In this document: piece by piece, positions 53,229-62,455 of the stretch | How the letters are laid out: each line of letters opens with the position of its first letter | Numbering within the stretch: the stretch's first letter is position 1 | Origin: Chryseobacterium fluminis | GTDB taxonomy: Bacteria > Bacteroidota > Bacteroidia > Flavobacteriales > Weeksellaceae | Length of the DNA: 64,000 nucleotides | Direction: 5' to 3' | Assembly (NCBI RefSeq): GCF_026314945.1 | Contig: NZ_CP111121.1 | Span: 4,402,001 to 4,466,000 of the forward strand | Notes under the pieces: model-generated | The model's input: the letters and a program-made list of their open reading frames with translations, nothing else | Databases searched by the model: none | Told to the model about the DNA's origin: nothing | Program-made: the position numbers and the translations under genes

Positions 53229-53295
53229 GGTTTTAATTTTACTGTACTGTAAAAGGTTTTTCACCTTTTTTAAATAAGAGGCCTTTAAACGCCGG

Positions 53296-53303
53296 CAAAA
53301 TTA
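53296..53303 (-). promoter_or_regulatory. -7 box (TAATTTTG) of the barrel protein gene
   Basis: Minus-strand TAATTTTG, 67 bases before the ATG at 53228 and only 11 bases from the opposing queG box. Confidence 0.45.
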
Positions 53304-53314
53304 TAAAATAATCT

Positions 53315-53322
53315 TAATTTTG
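53315..53322 (+). promoter_or_regulatory. -7 box (TAATTTTG) of queG
   Basis: TAATTTTG ends 8 bases before the queG ATG at 53331, again implying a very short leader. Confidence 0.5.
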
Positions 53323-53330
53323 CAATATTA

Positions 53331-54275
53331 ATGGGTCCAAATGCCGGGAAATATTCACAACTAGTTAAAACCAAAGCCAGAAGTTTTGGGTTTCAGAACT
53401 GTGGAATCTCAAAAGCTGATTTTCTGGAAGAAGAGGCACACCATCTTGAAAAATGGCTGAAGAATAATTTTCATGGAGAAATGAAGTATATGGAAAACCA
53501 TTTTGATAAAAGGCTCGACCCCAGGTTGTTGGTAGAAGGCTCAAAATCCGTGATTTCACTGTCCTATAATTATTTTCCTGAAGACAGAATATCCACCCTG
53601 GAGAATTTTAAGATTTCGAAATATGCCTATGCTGAAGATTACCATGAAGTGGTGAAAGAGATTCTCCGCGATATGGTGGCCGAACTGCAGGATGAAATCG
53701 GGGAGTTCGGATTCCGGGTCTTTGTAGATTCGGCTCCGGTTTTAGAAAGAAGCTGGGCCAAAAAATCAGGGATCGGCTGGGTAGGTAAGAACGCCAATTT
53801 AATTACCAAACAGAATGGTTCTTTCTATTTTTTAGCCGAAATTATCTGTGACCTGGAGCTTGTTCCTGACCATGAGACCACCGATCACTGCGGAACATGC
53901 AGAAAATGTATCGATGCCTGTCCTACCAATGCTATTGTGTCGGAAAAAATCGTAGATGGCAGCAAATGCATTTCCTATGCAACCATTGAGTTGAAAAATG
54001 AAATTCCGGATTATTTTCAGGATAAAATGGACGACTGGATGTTTGGGTGCGACGTCTGTCAGGATGTCTGCCCATGGAACCGCTTTTCAGCACCTCATCA
54101 GCAGGCCAGGTTTAAACCCAACGATTCTCTTAAAAACTTTAAAAAAGGAGAATGGAAAGAACTTACCCAGGAGCTGTTCTCGGAAATTTTCAGAAAGTCG
54201 CCTGTGAAAAGGACTAAGTTTGCAGGACTCAAGCGTAATATCGAGTTCCTGGAGAAGGATTCAGATAAAAAATAG
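53331..54275 (+). CDS. queG: Epoxyqueuosine reductase
   Basis: 314 residues. QueG reduces epoxyqueuosine to queuosine in tRNA wobble positions, using cobalamin and two [4Fe-4S] clusters. Visible features: [20 protein letters not shown], the ferredoxin cysteines [17 protein letters not shown] and [14 protein letters not shown], and [10 protein letters not shown]. Length is normal for the short bacterial form. Confidence 0.95.
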   Translation: MGPNAGKYSQLVKTKARSFGFQNCGISKADFLEEEAHHLEKWLKNNFHGEMKYMENHFDKRLDPRLLVEGSKSVISLSYNYFPEDRISTLENFKISKYAYAEDYHEVVKEILRDMVAELQDEIGEFGFRVFVDSAPVLERSWAKKSGIGWVGKNANLITKQNGSFYFLAEIICDLELVPDHETTDHCGTCRKCIDACPTNAIVSEKIVDGSKCISYATIELKNEIPDYFQDKMDDWMFGCDVCQDVCPWNRFSAPHQQARFKPNDSLKNFKKGEWKELTQELFSEIFRKSPVKRTKFAGLKRNIEFLEKDSDKK

Positions 54276-54638
54276 CTTTAATCTTCAGAGACAGATCCTC
54301 ATCTGGAATTTTTAAATTCCAGAACAATAGCGGTAAACAGCCATTCTTTACATTTTTGACTGTAAAGAGGAAAGGTTTTTCAGATGGCAGGCAATGAAAG
54401 TCTTCCTTAAAATGAAAATTGACTTTCATGAGACCATATCCCATCGAAAATCAACGCTTTTTCTGTACTCTTTTCGGAGCTACTTTTACTCTTATTTTAA
54501 ATCTTTTTTGGGATTTGATATTTTTACGCATATTTGTGAATGTTTCCTACTTAAATTTACCATATTTTTCGATTAAAACAAATACTTTTACGAAAAGTTG
54601 CAGATTAAATTTTATTAATTCATTAAAAAAACAGGATT
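54276..54638. other. 363-bp intergenic region, no gene recognised
   Basis: Two inverted repeats are visible: TCTGGAATTT/AAATTCCAGA (54302-54323) and ATGAAAGTC/GACTTTCAT (54394-54402 with 54421-54429). Short open frames across the middle lack coding character. It should contain the promoter of the gene at 54639. Confidence 0.5.
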
Positions 54639-55316
54639 GTGAAAAAGATGATTGTACTCGTACTGAAAATTTTGGGAATTGTTTTGGGAATTGTTGTCCT
54701 GTATATAGCATTAGCTTTTGCATTACCATTCATAAAGGTTTCCGCAAAAGATGACGGACAGAAAAAAGAAATTCCCGTTTATATTTATACGAACGGTGTT
54801 CATACCGATATGGTCATGCCCGTCAGAAATGAGTTGCAGGACTGGAGTACTAAAATTCCTTTTGCCAACACGAAATCGAAAAGGACAGATTATCAGTATG
54901 TGGGAATCGGATGGGGCGACAAAGGTTTTTATCTGGATACACCTACATGGGCAGATCTGAAGTTTTCCACTGCTTTTAAAGCGGCCTTCTGGCTGAGTAA
55001 ATCTGCCATGCACTGCACCTATTATAAAACCATGACAGAAGGCAGCGACTGTAAGAAAATAATGATCAGTAAAAACCAGTACAGGAAACTGGTGGAGTTT
55101 GTAGAAGGTAAATTCGACAGAGATGCCAGCGGTAACTTCATACTTGTTCCTACCGACGCCGTTTACGGTGACAATGATGCGTTCTACGACGCCAAAGGAA
55201 AATACAGTTTTTTATATACCTGTAATACGTGGACGAATGACGCACTGAAAGCCGCCGGGCAGAAGGCCGCTTTCTGGACTCCTTCTGATTATGGCATATT
55301 TTTACATTATAAATAA
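54639..55316 (+). CDS. DUF2459/TIGR02117-family protein
   Basis: 225 residues from a GTG at 54639; an ATG three codons later is the alternative. An N-terminal transmembrane anchor (VLVLKILGIVLGIVVLYIAL) is followed by the conserved segments PVYIYTNGVHTDMVMPV, YVGIGWGDKGFYLDTPTWAD and LYTCNTWTNDALKAAGQ. This family has no firm function. It is 4 bases upstream of the L,D-transpeptidase-like gene, a likely operon. Confidence 0.8.
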   Translation: MKKMIVLVLKILGIVLGIVVLYIALAFALPFIKVSAKDDGQKKEIPVYIYTNGVHTDMVMPVRNELQDWSTKIPFANTKSKRTDYQYVGIGWGDKGFYLDTPTWADLKFSTAFKAAFWLSKSAMHCTYYKTMTEGSDCKKIMISKNQYRKLVEFVEGKFDRDASGNFILVPTDAVYGDNDAFYDAKGKYSFLYTCNTWTNDALKAAGQKAAFWTPSDYGIFLHYK

Positions 55317-55320
55317 TCCA

Positions 55321-55965
55321 GTGAAAAATTTTAGTCTGATTTTTGCATTTCTGTTGTTTCTTTCGTGTAAAACAGAAAAAAAGAATAATGTGGAGCCTGT
55401 GAACACACTCATAAAAACAGAAGAAAAACAGGAAATAGATCCTGATAAAACAAGATCCAAAGCACAGGAAGCATTGCTGTTCTGCCAGTCACGGGACCTG
55501 AACACCGACTTCTGCATTTTAATAGATATGAGCATTCATTCAGGTATCAAAAGATTGGTAATCTGGGATTTTAAGACATCTTCAGTTTCAAAAAAATACC
55601 TTGTGGGACATGGTTGCGGAAACTATCCATGGAGCCAGGACGGTTCGAAAGAAAATCCTTCGTTCAGTAATGAAGACGGAAGCCATCTTTCGTCTTTGGG
55701 AAAATATAAACTGCAGGGAAGAGGCCACAGCGACTGGGGAATTCATATCAAATACCTGATGCACGGCCTTGAGGAAACCAATAATAATGCTTTAAAAAGA
55801 TTTATTGTTTTTCATTCCTGGAACAAAATGAGCGATGAGGAGGTTTTCCCGGAAGGTTCTCCCGAAGGGTGGGGCTGTCCTACCGTTTCAGACAATGCCA
55901 TGAAAGAAATAGATCCCCGTATTCAGAATTCGCAGAAAGCGGTTTTAATGTGGATTTATAACTGA
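55321..55965 (+). CDS. Murein L,D-transpeptidase-like lipoprotein (YkuD_2 type)
   Basis: 214 residues from the GTG at 55321, which begins a lipoprotein signal (KNFSLIFAFLLFLSC). An ATG at 55291 inside the preceding gene would add ten residues before it. The segments DFCILIDMSIHSGIKRLVIW, KYLVGHGCGNYPWS and EGSPEGWGCPTVSDNAM (catalytic Cys in GWGCPTVS) fit the L,D-transpeptidase catalytic domain family. Likely periplasmic, peptidoglycan-directed, cotranscribed with the DUF2459 gene. Confidence 0.82.
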   Translation: MKNFSLIFAFLLFLSCKTEKKNNVEPVNTLIKTEEKQEIDPDKTRSKAQEALLFCQSRDLNTDFCILIDMSIHSGIKRLVIWDFKTSSVSKKYLVGHGCGNYPWSQDGSKENPSFSNEDGSHLSSLGKYKLQGRGHSDWGIHIKYLMHGLEETNNNALKRFIVFHSWNKMSDEEVFPEGSPEGWGCPTVSDNAMKEIDPRIQNSQKAVLMWIYN

Positions 55966-56109
55966 TATGTAAGTGAGGAAGATCATACATATGTAAATGG
56001 CAACTCGACAGTTATAGTAAACGTCTGCGAGTTTTGTTTTCTGCCGTTAATCTTTGGGAGTTAAAAGAGCTTACCAGGTTGCAGAACAATATTTTTAATA
56101 ATAAGTACA

Positions 56110-57399
56110 ATGGAGAAAGTGAATGTTTTCTGGTTTCGCAGGGATTTAAGATTAAATGATAACGCAGGATTATATCATGCCCTCAAATCAGGCGCCAGGG
56201 TAGTGCCCGTTTTTATTTTTGATACGGATATCCTGGATAGGCTCGAAAACAAAAGCGATAAAAGAGTAGATTATATCCACCAGGCTTTGCAGCAGATGCA
56301 TACCGTCCTGAAATCACATGGAAGTGCCTTAAGCATCTATCATGGTAAACCCCTTGATATTTTCAGAAAACTGACTGAAAAATACGATATTGAAGCGGTA
56401 TTCTGTAACAGAGATTACGAACCCCAGGCCATAAAACGGGATCAGGAAGTTGAAAAATTTCTTCACAATAATCATATCGGTTTTAAAGATTATAAAGACC
56501 AGGTAATCTTTGAAAAAAGTGAAGTCGTAAAAAATGACGGAACACCGTATACTGTATTTACACCATATTCAAAAAAGTGGCTTGAACATTTCAATAAAGA
56601 TAATTTCAGAGAATTCACAACCGATTTTTCCCGGTTTCTTTCCTATACATCGCATTTTCCGGAATTGGAAGATATAGGTTTCCAAAAAACAGACCTGGAA
56701 TTCATCCAGCCGGTGCTGGAAAATAAAATTATTGATACCTATGAGCAGTACAGGGATTTTCCGGCTCTGGACCATACCACTCATCTGGGGGTAGCACTGC
56801 GCTTTGGAACGGTCTCGGTTCGCAAATGTGTGGGTTTTGCATTAGAGCACAACCAGACGTGGCTGAAGGAACTGATCTGGAGAGAATTTTTTATGCAGAT
56901 TTTATATCATTTCCCAAAAGTAGTCCGTCACTGTTTCAAAGAGAAATATGAAAATATCAGTTGGCGGAATGATGAAAAAGAGTTTCAACGGTGGTGCGAA
57001 GGTAAAACCGGATATCCGATCGTGGATGCAGGAATGAGGCAGCTTAACGAAACAGGGTTTATGCATAACAGAGTACGGATGATCGTTGCCAGCTTTCTTA
57101 CAAAACATCTTTTGATCGACTGGCGCTGGGGAGAGGCCTATTTCGCAGAAAAACTCCTGGATTATGAGTTGTCATCCAATAACGGAAACTGGCAGTGGGC
57201 GGCAGGATGCGGATGTGATGCTGCACCCTATTTCAGAGTTTTCAATCCCTCGGAGCAGACTAAAAAATTCGATAAAAATCTGAAATATATTAAATCCTGG
57301 CTTTCTGAAAAAGAAATGAGCAGCGAACCTATCGTTGAGCACACTTTCGCAAGACAGAGGGCTCTGGATGCGTACGGAAAAGCCGTGAAAGAAAATTAA
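56110..57399 (+). CDS. phr: Deoxyribodipyrimidine photolyase / cryptochrome family
   Basis: 429 residues. N-terminal antenna-binding domain begins VNVFWFRRDLRLNDNAGLYH. The C-terminal FAD domain contains ELIWREFFMQILYHFP, GYPIVDAGMRQLNETGFMHN and NGNWQWAAGCGCDAAPYFRV, followed by FNPSEQTKKFD. Class I CPD photolyase, repairing UV dimers with blue light. The gene could also be a cryptochrome-like photolyase; the Trp and Asn positions favour repair activity. Confidence 0.9.
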   Translation: MEKVNVFWFRRDLRLNDNAGLYHALKSGARVVPVFIFDTDILDRLENKSDKRVDYIHQALQQMHTVLKSHGSALSIYHGKPLDIFRKLTEKYDIEAVFCNRDYEPQAIKRDQEVEKFLHNNHIGFKDYKDQVIFEKSEVVKNDGTPYTVFTPYSKKWLEHFNKDNFREFTTDFSRFLSYTSHFPELEDIGFQKTDLEFIQPVLENKIIDTYEQYRDFPALDHTTHLGVALRFGTVSVRKCVGFALEHNQTWLKELIWREFFMQILYHFPKVVRHCFKEKYENISWRNDEKEFQRWCEGKTGYPIVDAGMRQLNETGFMHNRVRMIVASFLTKHLLIDWRWGEAYFAEKLLDYELSSNNGNWQWAAGCGCDAAPYFRVFNPSEQTKKFDKNLKYIKSWLSEKEMSSEPIVEHTFARQRALDAYGKAVKEN

Positions 57400-57444
57400 T
57401 TCATATCACACGAGGATCATCCATAGCTGAGAAATTTATTTATA

Positions 57445-57558
57445 AGGAGCTTTTTCCTGCTCTCCGCACTCGCTATTTCATGAATTTGGCGGCGCGTCGC
57501 AGACGCGCCGCCAAATTCATGAAATGAGCTCAGACAGATGCTGCGATCAGGGCTAGGG
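57445..57558. repeat. REP-like intergenic element, copy 2, with 24-bp perfect hairpin
   Basis: Same end blocks as copy 1 (AGGAGCTTTTTCC at the left, GATCAGGGCTAGGG at the right). Between them a perfect 24-bp inverted repeat (57475-57498 with 57502-57525) with loop GCA and a GC-rich core (GGCGGCGCGTC), much more GC-rich than its surroundings. Confidence 0.75.
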
Positions 57559-57768
57559 TGGCAGTATCTCTTTAAAATACTCACCACATCAGCAAAGTCG
57601 GTCATGCTTTAAAAGAACATATGAATTGTATGCTCTTTCAATGTTTCCATAGTGATATTAGCGGTAAGAACAACAAAAAAACCGGAAGTACTTACTTCCC
57701 GCTCTGCCCAAGCTTTAAAATTAAGTTTTTTTAACATTCAAAAGCCGGGGTACTCCTTAAAAAATGCC

Positions 57769-57776
57769 TATTTTTG
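57769..57776 (+). promoter_or_regulatory. -7 box (TATTTTTG) upstream of the small gene and RND operon
   Basis: TATTTTTG fits TAnnTTTG, 46 bases before the ATG at 57823. No -33 TTG at normal spacing. Confidence 0.4.
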
Positions 57777-57822
57777 CGGCATATTCACCGTTTTTATTCA
57801 AAAACAAATGTTCTGATTGGGC

Positions 57823-58158
57823 ATGGCAGGTCTTAGGTCGTTTATCTTTTTTTATTTAATGTTGGTTTTTACCCTTTTCAACTCGAAATGGGCGGAAAAA
57901 TCATTAAATAAAATACCATGTATTCCTCCGCCGACTAATATTACGGTACTGGATGTCTACGAGGAGGCAGATATGAATACCCATGCGCTGCCTGCTGCTT
58001 CAAAAATCCTTAAATATTCCATTCGAAGAGAAGATGGTCAGACAACCATTGGGAAACTGTCTGCTATTCATGATGTTCCGAAAAAAGGACTTTCTGTCGT
58101 TTCCGAATTCGTGGTCTGCGGAGCCAAATCCTTTCTCCATCTTCTTCAGCTCTTTTAA
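57823..58158 (+). CDS. Small hypothetical protein upstream of the RND operon
   Basis: 111 residues from the ATG at 57823; a TTG six bases upstream is an alternative. One N-terminal hydrophobic segment (FIFFYLMLVFTLF), then a polar part with IPCIPPPTNITVLDVYEEAD. It may be an exported or anchored protein. I recognise no family. It ends 59 bases before the RND adaptor gene and could be the first gene of that operon. Confidence 0.5.
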   Translation: MAGLRSFIFFYLMLVFTLFNSKWAEKSLNKIPCIPPPTNITVLDVYEEADMNTHALPAASKILKYSIRREDGQTTIGKLSAIHDVPKKGLSVVSEFVVCGAKSFLHLLQLF

Positions 58159-58217
58159 ATTAAGTTATTGAAATTCAGTCTAGTTTAACGAAATTTTTAT
58201 AACTTAAAAAATATTAC

Positions 58218-59306
58218 ATGTATTTTAAAAACGTAATAATTTGCTGTATGGCAATATTATTCTCTGTGTCATGCAGTAAAGCCGAAAAAATAAAAGATCA
58301 GCAAGCCGCCGATGTTCCCGTCCTTAAAATCCGGGAAAAAGATACACTGGTTACCAATCAGTTTGTAACGGATATTCAGGCTAAAAAAAATGTCGAAATC
58401 CGTGCCAGAATTGGAGGAATTATCCAGAAAACGTACGTTAATGAAGGGCAGTTTGTCAAAAAAGGGCAGCCTTTATTTAAGATTAATGATGCCGAGCTTC
58501 AGATGGAACTGCTGAAAGCCAATGCGGCCCTGAAGCAGGCGGATGCAGAGGTGCGTATTGCTGAAGTGGAACTGAAGCAGATTGAAAGCCTGCACGCCAA
58601 AAAATTTGTAGCCGGTAATGAGCTGGAAATGGTGAAAGCCCGCCTCTCATCCGCCCGCGCAAAACGCTCCTATGCCGATGCCGAAAAAAGAACAGTTCTG
58701 CAGAAAATCAGCTTTACCAATCTGGTTGCCCCTTTCGACGGAGTCATAGATACCATTCCCTATAAAGACGGAAGCCTCGTTGAAAACGGATCTCTCCTGA
58801 CCACTTTATCTCAGCTGAACGAAGTCTACGCCTATTTCTCCATTCCCGAAAATATGTATTTTGAGTTGCTGGCAAGCGACAGGCTCGGAAAACATCAGAA
58901 AATTGAACTCACGCTGCCCAACGGCGTTAACTATGAGTATAACGGGACACTAAAAACCGCAGAAGGGGAAATAGACCGTGCCACAGGATCAATCCGGTAT
59001 AAAGTGGTTTTTCCGAATCCCGATCATCTGATCAAGCACGGAACTTCCGGAAAGCTCGTTATTTCGGAATATCAGCCCAAATCTATTATCATTCCGCAGA
59101 AATCTACTTTTTCCATTCAGGATAAAACCTATGTTTTTGCCGTTGACGGCCAGAATAAAGTGAAGATGACCAACATCCGGATAGGAACGACGCTGAGAGA
59201 TTCCTACCTCGTAGAAAACGGGCTTAAGAACGGTGATTTAATTATTTATGAAGGTACACAGTCCCTGAAAGACGGTGACAGGATTACTATTAAAAAGAAA
59301 CTCTAA
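58218..59306 (+). CDS. RND efflux periplasmic adaptor (AcrA/MexA-like)
   Basis: 362 residues: lipoprotein signal (CCMAILFSVSC), lipoyl halves (RARIGGIIQKTYVNEGQFVKKG, NLVAPFDGVIDTIPYKDGSLV) around a coiled-coil hairpin (about 95-150), then beta-barrel and membrane-proximal domains. It joins the RND pump to the outer-membrane channel. The first of three efflux genes here. Confidence 0.93.
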   Translation: MYFKNVIICCMAILFSVSCSKAEKIKDQQAADVPVLKIREKDTLVTNQFVTDIQAKKNVEIRARIGGIIQKTYVNEGQFVKKGQPLFKINDAELQMELLKANAALKQADAEVRIAEVELKQIESLHAKKFVAGNELEMVKARLSSARAKRSYADAEKRTVLQKISFTNLVAPFDGVIDTIPYKDGSLVENGSLLTTLSQLNEVYAYFSIPENMYFELLASDRLGKHQKIELTLPNGVNYEYNGTLKTAEGEIDRATGSIRYKVVFPNPDHLIKHGTSGKLVISEYQPKSIIIPQKSTFSIQDKTYVFAVDGQNKVKMTNIRIGTTLRDSYLVENGLKNGDLIIYEGTQSLKDGDRITIKKKL

Positions 59307-59333
59307 TCTTTCATAAATTTAAATCAATTAGCG

Positions 59334-61865
59334 ATGGTAGAAATGTTTATAAGGCGAAAAGTTCTTTCGCTGGTAATTTCCATATTATTTGTTTTGCTGG
59401 GACTGATGGCTCTTTTGAAAATGCCTATCACCCAGTTTCCCGATATTGTACCGCCTTCTGTAACGGTAACCGCAAAATATACTGGAGCCAATGCGGAGGT
59501 TTCGGCCAATGCCGTGGCGCTTCCGCTGGAACGGGCGATTAACGGAGTTCCCGGGATGACCTATATGTCGACGGTGACTTCCAATGACGGGCTTACGCTC
59601 ATTCAGGTATTTTTTGAGGTAGGTACCGATCCCGACGTGGCGGCAGTTAACGTACAGAACCGGGTAACAACGATTCTGGACGAACTTCCCGAAGAGGTAA
59701 TCCGTGCAGGGGTGACCACCGAAAAGGAGGTGAACAGTATGTTAATGTACCTTAATATCACCAGTACCGACGAAAGCCAGGATGAGCAGTTCATTTACAA
59801 CTTTACGGATATTAATGTTCTCCAGGAACTGAAACGTATCGACGGAGTGGGACGTGCCGAAATCATGGGACAGAAAGAATATTCCATGAGAGTCTGGCTC
59901 GATCCCCAGAAGATGGCGTCATACCGTATATCTGCCGATGAAGTGGTGAGCTCTTTACAGAAGCAGAATATTTCTGCCGCTCCCGGGAAAGTAGGGGAGA
60001 CTTCCGGAAAAACATCAAGTCAGCTGCAGTATGTGATAAAATACAGAGGAAAATTTTTTGAGCCTAAGCAATATGAAGAAATTCCCGTTCGCTCGGACGA
60101 AAACGGAACTATTTTAAAGCTTAAGGATATCGCCAAGGTGGAATTCGGAGCCATGAATTACGGAATGGTTTCCAAAACCAACGGGAGACCCTCTGCATCC
60201 ATTATGATGAAGCAGAGACCGGGTTCCAATGCCTCTGAGGTCATCGAAAATGTTAAAGCTAAAATGGAAGAACTGAAAGGCTCCTCTTTTCCTCCCGGCA
60301 TGGAGTTCAATATGGCCTATGATGTATCGAGATTCCTGGATGCTTCCATCAGTGCCGTTTTGGTAACCCTTATCGAAGCTTTTATTCTGGTAGGAATTGT
60401 TGTGTTTATTTTCCTTCAGGACTGGCGCTCGACCTTAATTCCCGTACTCGCGGTACCGGTAGCATTAGTCGGAACCTTTGCATTTATGAATATGCTTGAT
60501 TTCTCTGTGAACCTGCTGACGCTGTTCGCGCTGGTTCTTGCCATCGGTATTGTTGTGGATAATGCCATTGTTGTGGTAGAAGCCGTTCACGTAAAAATGG
60601 AAGAAGGTTTACAGCCTTTGGAAGCCACCATCAGTGCTACCAGGGAAATAGCCGGTGCTGTTGTGGCGATTACCGTTGTAATGTCTGCGGTATTTATTCC
60701 CGTAGCATTTCTGGATGGTCCGGTAGGGGTGTTTTACCGGCAGTTTTCCCTGACGCTGGCCATCAGCATTGTCATTTCGGGAGTGAATGCCCTTACACTG
60801 ACGCCGGCATTATGTGCCCTGATCTTAAAACCGCATCGTCATGATAAAAAGAAAACAGTGGCCGATCGGTTCTTCTCGAAATTTAATACCGGTTTTGATA
60901 AACTTACCCGTCAATACACCGGTATTCTTTCGAAATTTGCCACAAAAACAACCGTCACGTTCGGGCTGTTATTCCTTTTTATCGGATTAACTGTTGTGAC
61001 CGGTAAATTTTTACCGACCGGATTTATCCCGATGGAGGACCAGGGAATGGTGTACGTAAGTGTGACCACGCCGCAGGGGGCTACTGTAGAACGGACCGAA
61101 AAAGTGCTGGATGAGGTTACGGTAATCGCCAAAAAGATTCAGGGAGTGGAGAATGTCACCACCCTCGCAGGATACAGCATCGTAACGGAAATTGCAGGGT
61201 CCTCATACGGTATGGCAATGATCAACCTTAAAGACTGGAAAGAGAGAAATATCTCGGTAAATGACCTGATCACAGCGCTTTCCGAAAAAACAAAAGGAAT
61301 CTCCGATGCACAGATAGAAATTTTTGCACCGCCTACCGTGCCCGGGTTCGGAAATACCAGCGGCTTTGAGTTGCGTTTACTCGACAGAACCGGCGGTACC
61401 GTTGAAAACACCGACAAAATCACGAAGGAATTTGTGAAAAAGCTCAATTCCGCGCCGGAATTGCAGAACAGTTTCACCAGTTTTGATGCTACTTTCCCGC
61501 AGTATATGATCAATATCGATTATGATATGGCGGCCAAGAAAGGAATTTCGGTGGACAATGCCATGTCTACCTTACAGACCATGCTGGGTTCTTATTATGC
61601 GACCAATTTTATCCGGTTCAGCCAGATGTATAAGGTGATGGTCCAGGCAAGTCCCGAACACAGAGACCGTCCCGAAAGCATTCTGAATTTATATTTAAAA
61701 AATGATAAAGGGGAGATGGTTCCGTTCTCAACATTTATCACGATTGAAAAGGTGTACGGACCTGAGGTTCTGACCCGCTATAATATGTATATGTCGGCGA
61801 TGATTAACGGGGAAGCCGCCAACGGATACAGCTCGGGAGATGCCATCGCTGCTGTTGAGCGGTAG
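59334..61865 (+). CDS. RND multidrug efflux pump, N-terminal 843 residues (frameshifted gene)
   Basis: HAE1-type RND pump (AcrB/MexB-like): MVEMFIRRKVLSLVISILFV, the ALPLERAINGVPGMTYM region, the proton-relay helix FALVLAIGIVVDNAIVVVEA (Asp pair) and FIPMEDQGMVYVSVTTPQGA. The frame stops at a TAG (61863-61865) in the second periplasmic domain, while normal pumps have about 1040 residues. The missing C-terminal part follows at once in the +2 frame (61862-62455). One base lost from CGGG(T) would explain the break. As it stands the pump is probably inactive. Confidence 0.85.
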   Translation: MVEMFIRRKVLSLVISILFVLLGLMALLKMPITQFPDIVPPSVTVTAKYTGANAEVSANAVALPLERAINGVPGMTYMSTVTSNDGLTLIQVFFEVGTDPDVAAVNVQNRVTTILDELPEEVIRAGVTTEKEVNSMLMYLNITSTDESQDEQFIYNFTDINVLQELKRIDGVGRAEIMGQKEYSMRVWLDPQKMASYRISADEVVSSLQKQNISAAPGKVGETSGKTSSQLQYVIKYRGKFFEPKQYEEIPVRSDENGTILKLKDIAKVEFGAMNYGMVSKTNGRPSASIMMKQRPGSNASEVIENVKAKMEELKGSSFPPGMEFNMAYDVSRFLDASISAVLVTLIEAFILVGIVVFIFLQDWRSTLIPVLAVPVALVGTFAFMNMLDFSVNLLTLFALVLAIGIVVDNAIVVVEAVHVKMEEGLQPLEATISATREIAGAVVAITVVMSAVFIPVAFLDGPVGVFYRQFSLTLAISIVISGVNALTLTPALCALILKPHRHDKKKTVADRFFSKFNTGFDKLTRQYTGILSKFATKTTVTFGLLFLFIGLTVVTGKFLPTGFIPMEDQGMVYVSVTTPQGATVERTEKVLDEVTVIAKKIQGVENVTTLAGYSIVTEIAGSSYGMAMINLKDWKERNISVNDLITALSEKTKGISDAQIEIFAPPTVPGFGNTSGFELRLLDRTGGTVENTDKITKEFVKKLNSAPELQNSFTSFDATFPQYMINIDYDMAAKKGISVDNAMSTLQTMLGSYYATNFIRFSQMYKVMVQASPEHRDRPESILNLYLKNDKGEMVPFSTFITIEKVYGPEVLTRYNMYMSAMINGEAANGYSSGDAIAAVER

Positions 61866-62455
61866 CTGAAGAAACACTTCCCAAAGGTTTCGATATTGAG
61901 TGGTCGGGAATGACAAGAGAAGAAATCTTATCGGGAAATCAGACGGTTTACATTTTTATGATCTGCCTTCTTTTCGTTTACCTTTTATTAGCTGCACAAT
62001 ATGAAAGTTTCCTACTTCCCATGCCGGTTCTGTTAAGCCTTCCGACAGGGATTTTCGGATCTTATATCGCACTGGTCCTGGCCGGCCTGGATAATAACAT
62101 TTATGCCCAGGTAGCCCTGGTCATGCTGATCGGGCTTCTCGCCAAAAATGCGATTTTGATTGTAGAATTCGCGGTCGCAAGGCATAAAGAAGGAGATGAT
62201 ATTGTGCCGGCAGCGATCGAAGGCGCAAAGCAGCGTCTCCGTCCTATTCTGATGACCTCCTTTGCCTTTGTGGCAGGGCTGATACCGCTGTGTATTGCTT
62301 CCGGTGCCGGTGCCATAGGAAACCGTTCGATCGGTACAGCGGCTGCCGGAGGAATGTTGATCGGAACCGTCTTCGGATTGGTGATCATTCCAGGACTGTA
62401 CATATTTTTTGCGAAATTTGAAAATAAAAAGAAGGATGAAAAAATTAAATCATAA
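61862..62455 (+). pseudogene. RND efflux pump, C-terminal part in shifted frame
   Basis: Continues the pump protein: VAEETLPKGFDIEWSGMTRE, then the last transmembrane helices (IFMICLLFVYLLLAAQYESF, LLSLPTGIFGSYIALVLAGL, MLIGLLAKNAILIVEFAVAR, LRPILMTSFAFVAGLIPL). An in-frame ATG at 61910 could start a 181-residue fragment. Its end overlaps the outer-membrane channel gene start by 20 bases. It belongs to the same ancestral gene as 59334-61865. Confidence 0.88.

Larger units (their letters stand above)
57400..57822. other. 423-bp intergenic region with REP-like element and promoter
   Basis: Holds the REP-like element copy 2 (57445-57558) and a TATTTTTG box. No other coding sequence is supported. 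Confidence 0.6.

Noticed and set aside
54394..54754. Short overlapping open frames before the DUF2459 gene
   Set aside because: Phe/Tyr-rich translations typical of AT-rich noncoding DNA, partly overlapping a real gene in another frame.
57417..57605. 62-codon minus-strand frame through the REP-like element
   Set aside because: It reads through the palindrome and constant blocks of a repeat element and has no coding support.
61850..61915. Programmed -1 frameshift in the RND pump
   Set aside because: No heptameric slippery sequence or downstream stem is visible at CGGTAG; loss of one base is simpler.
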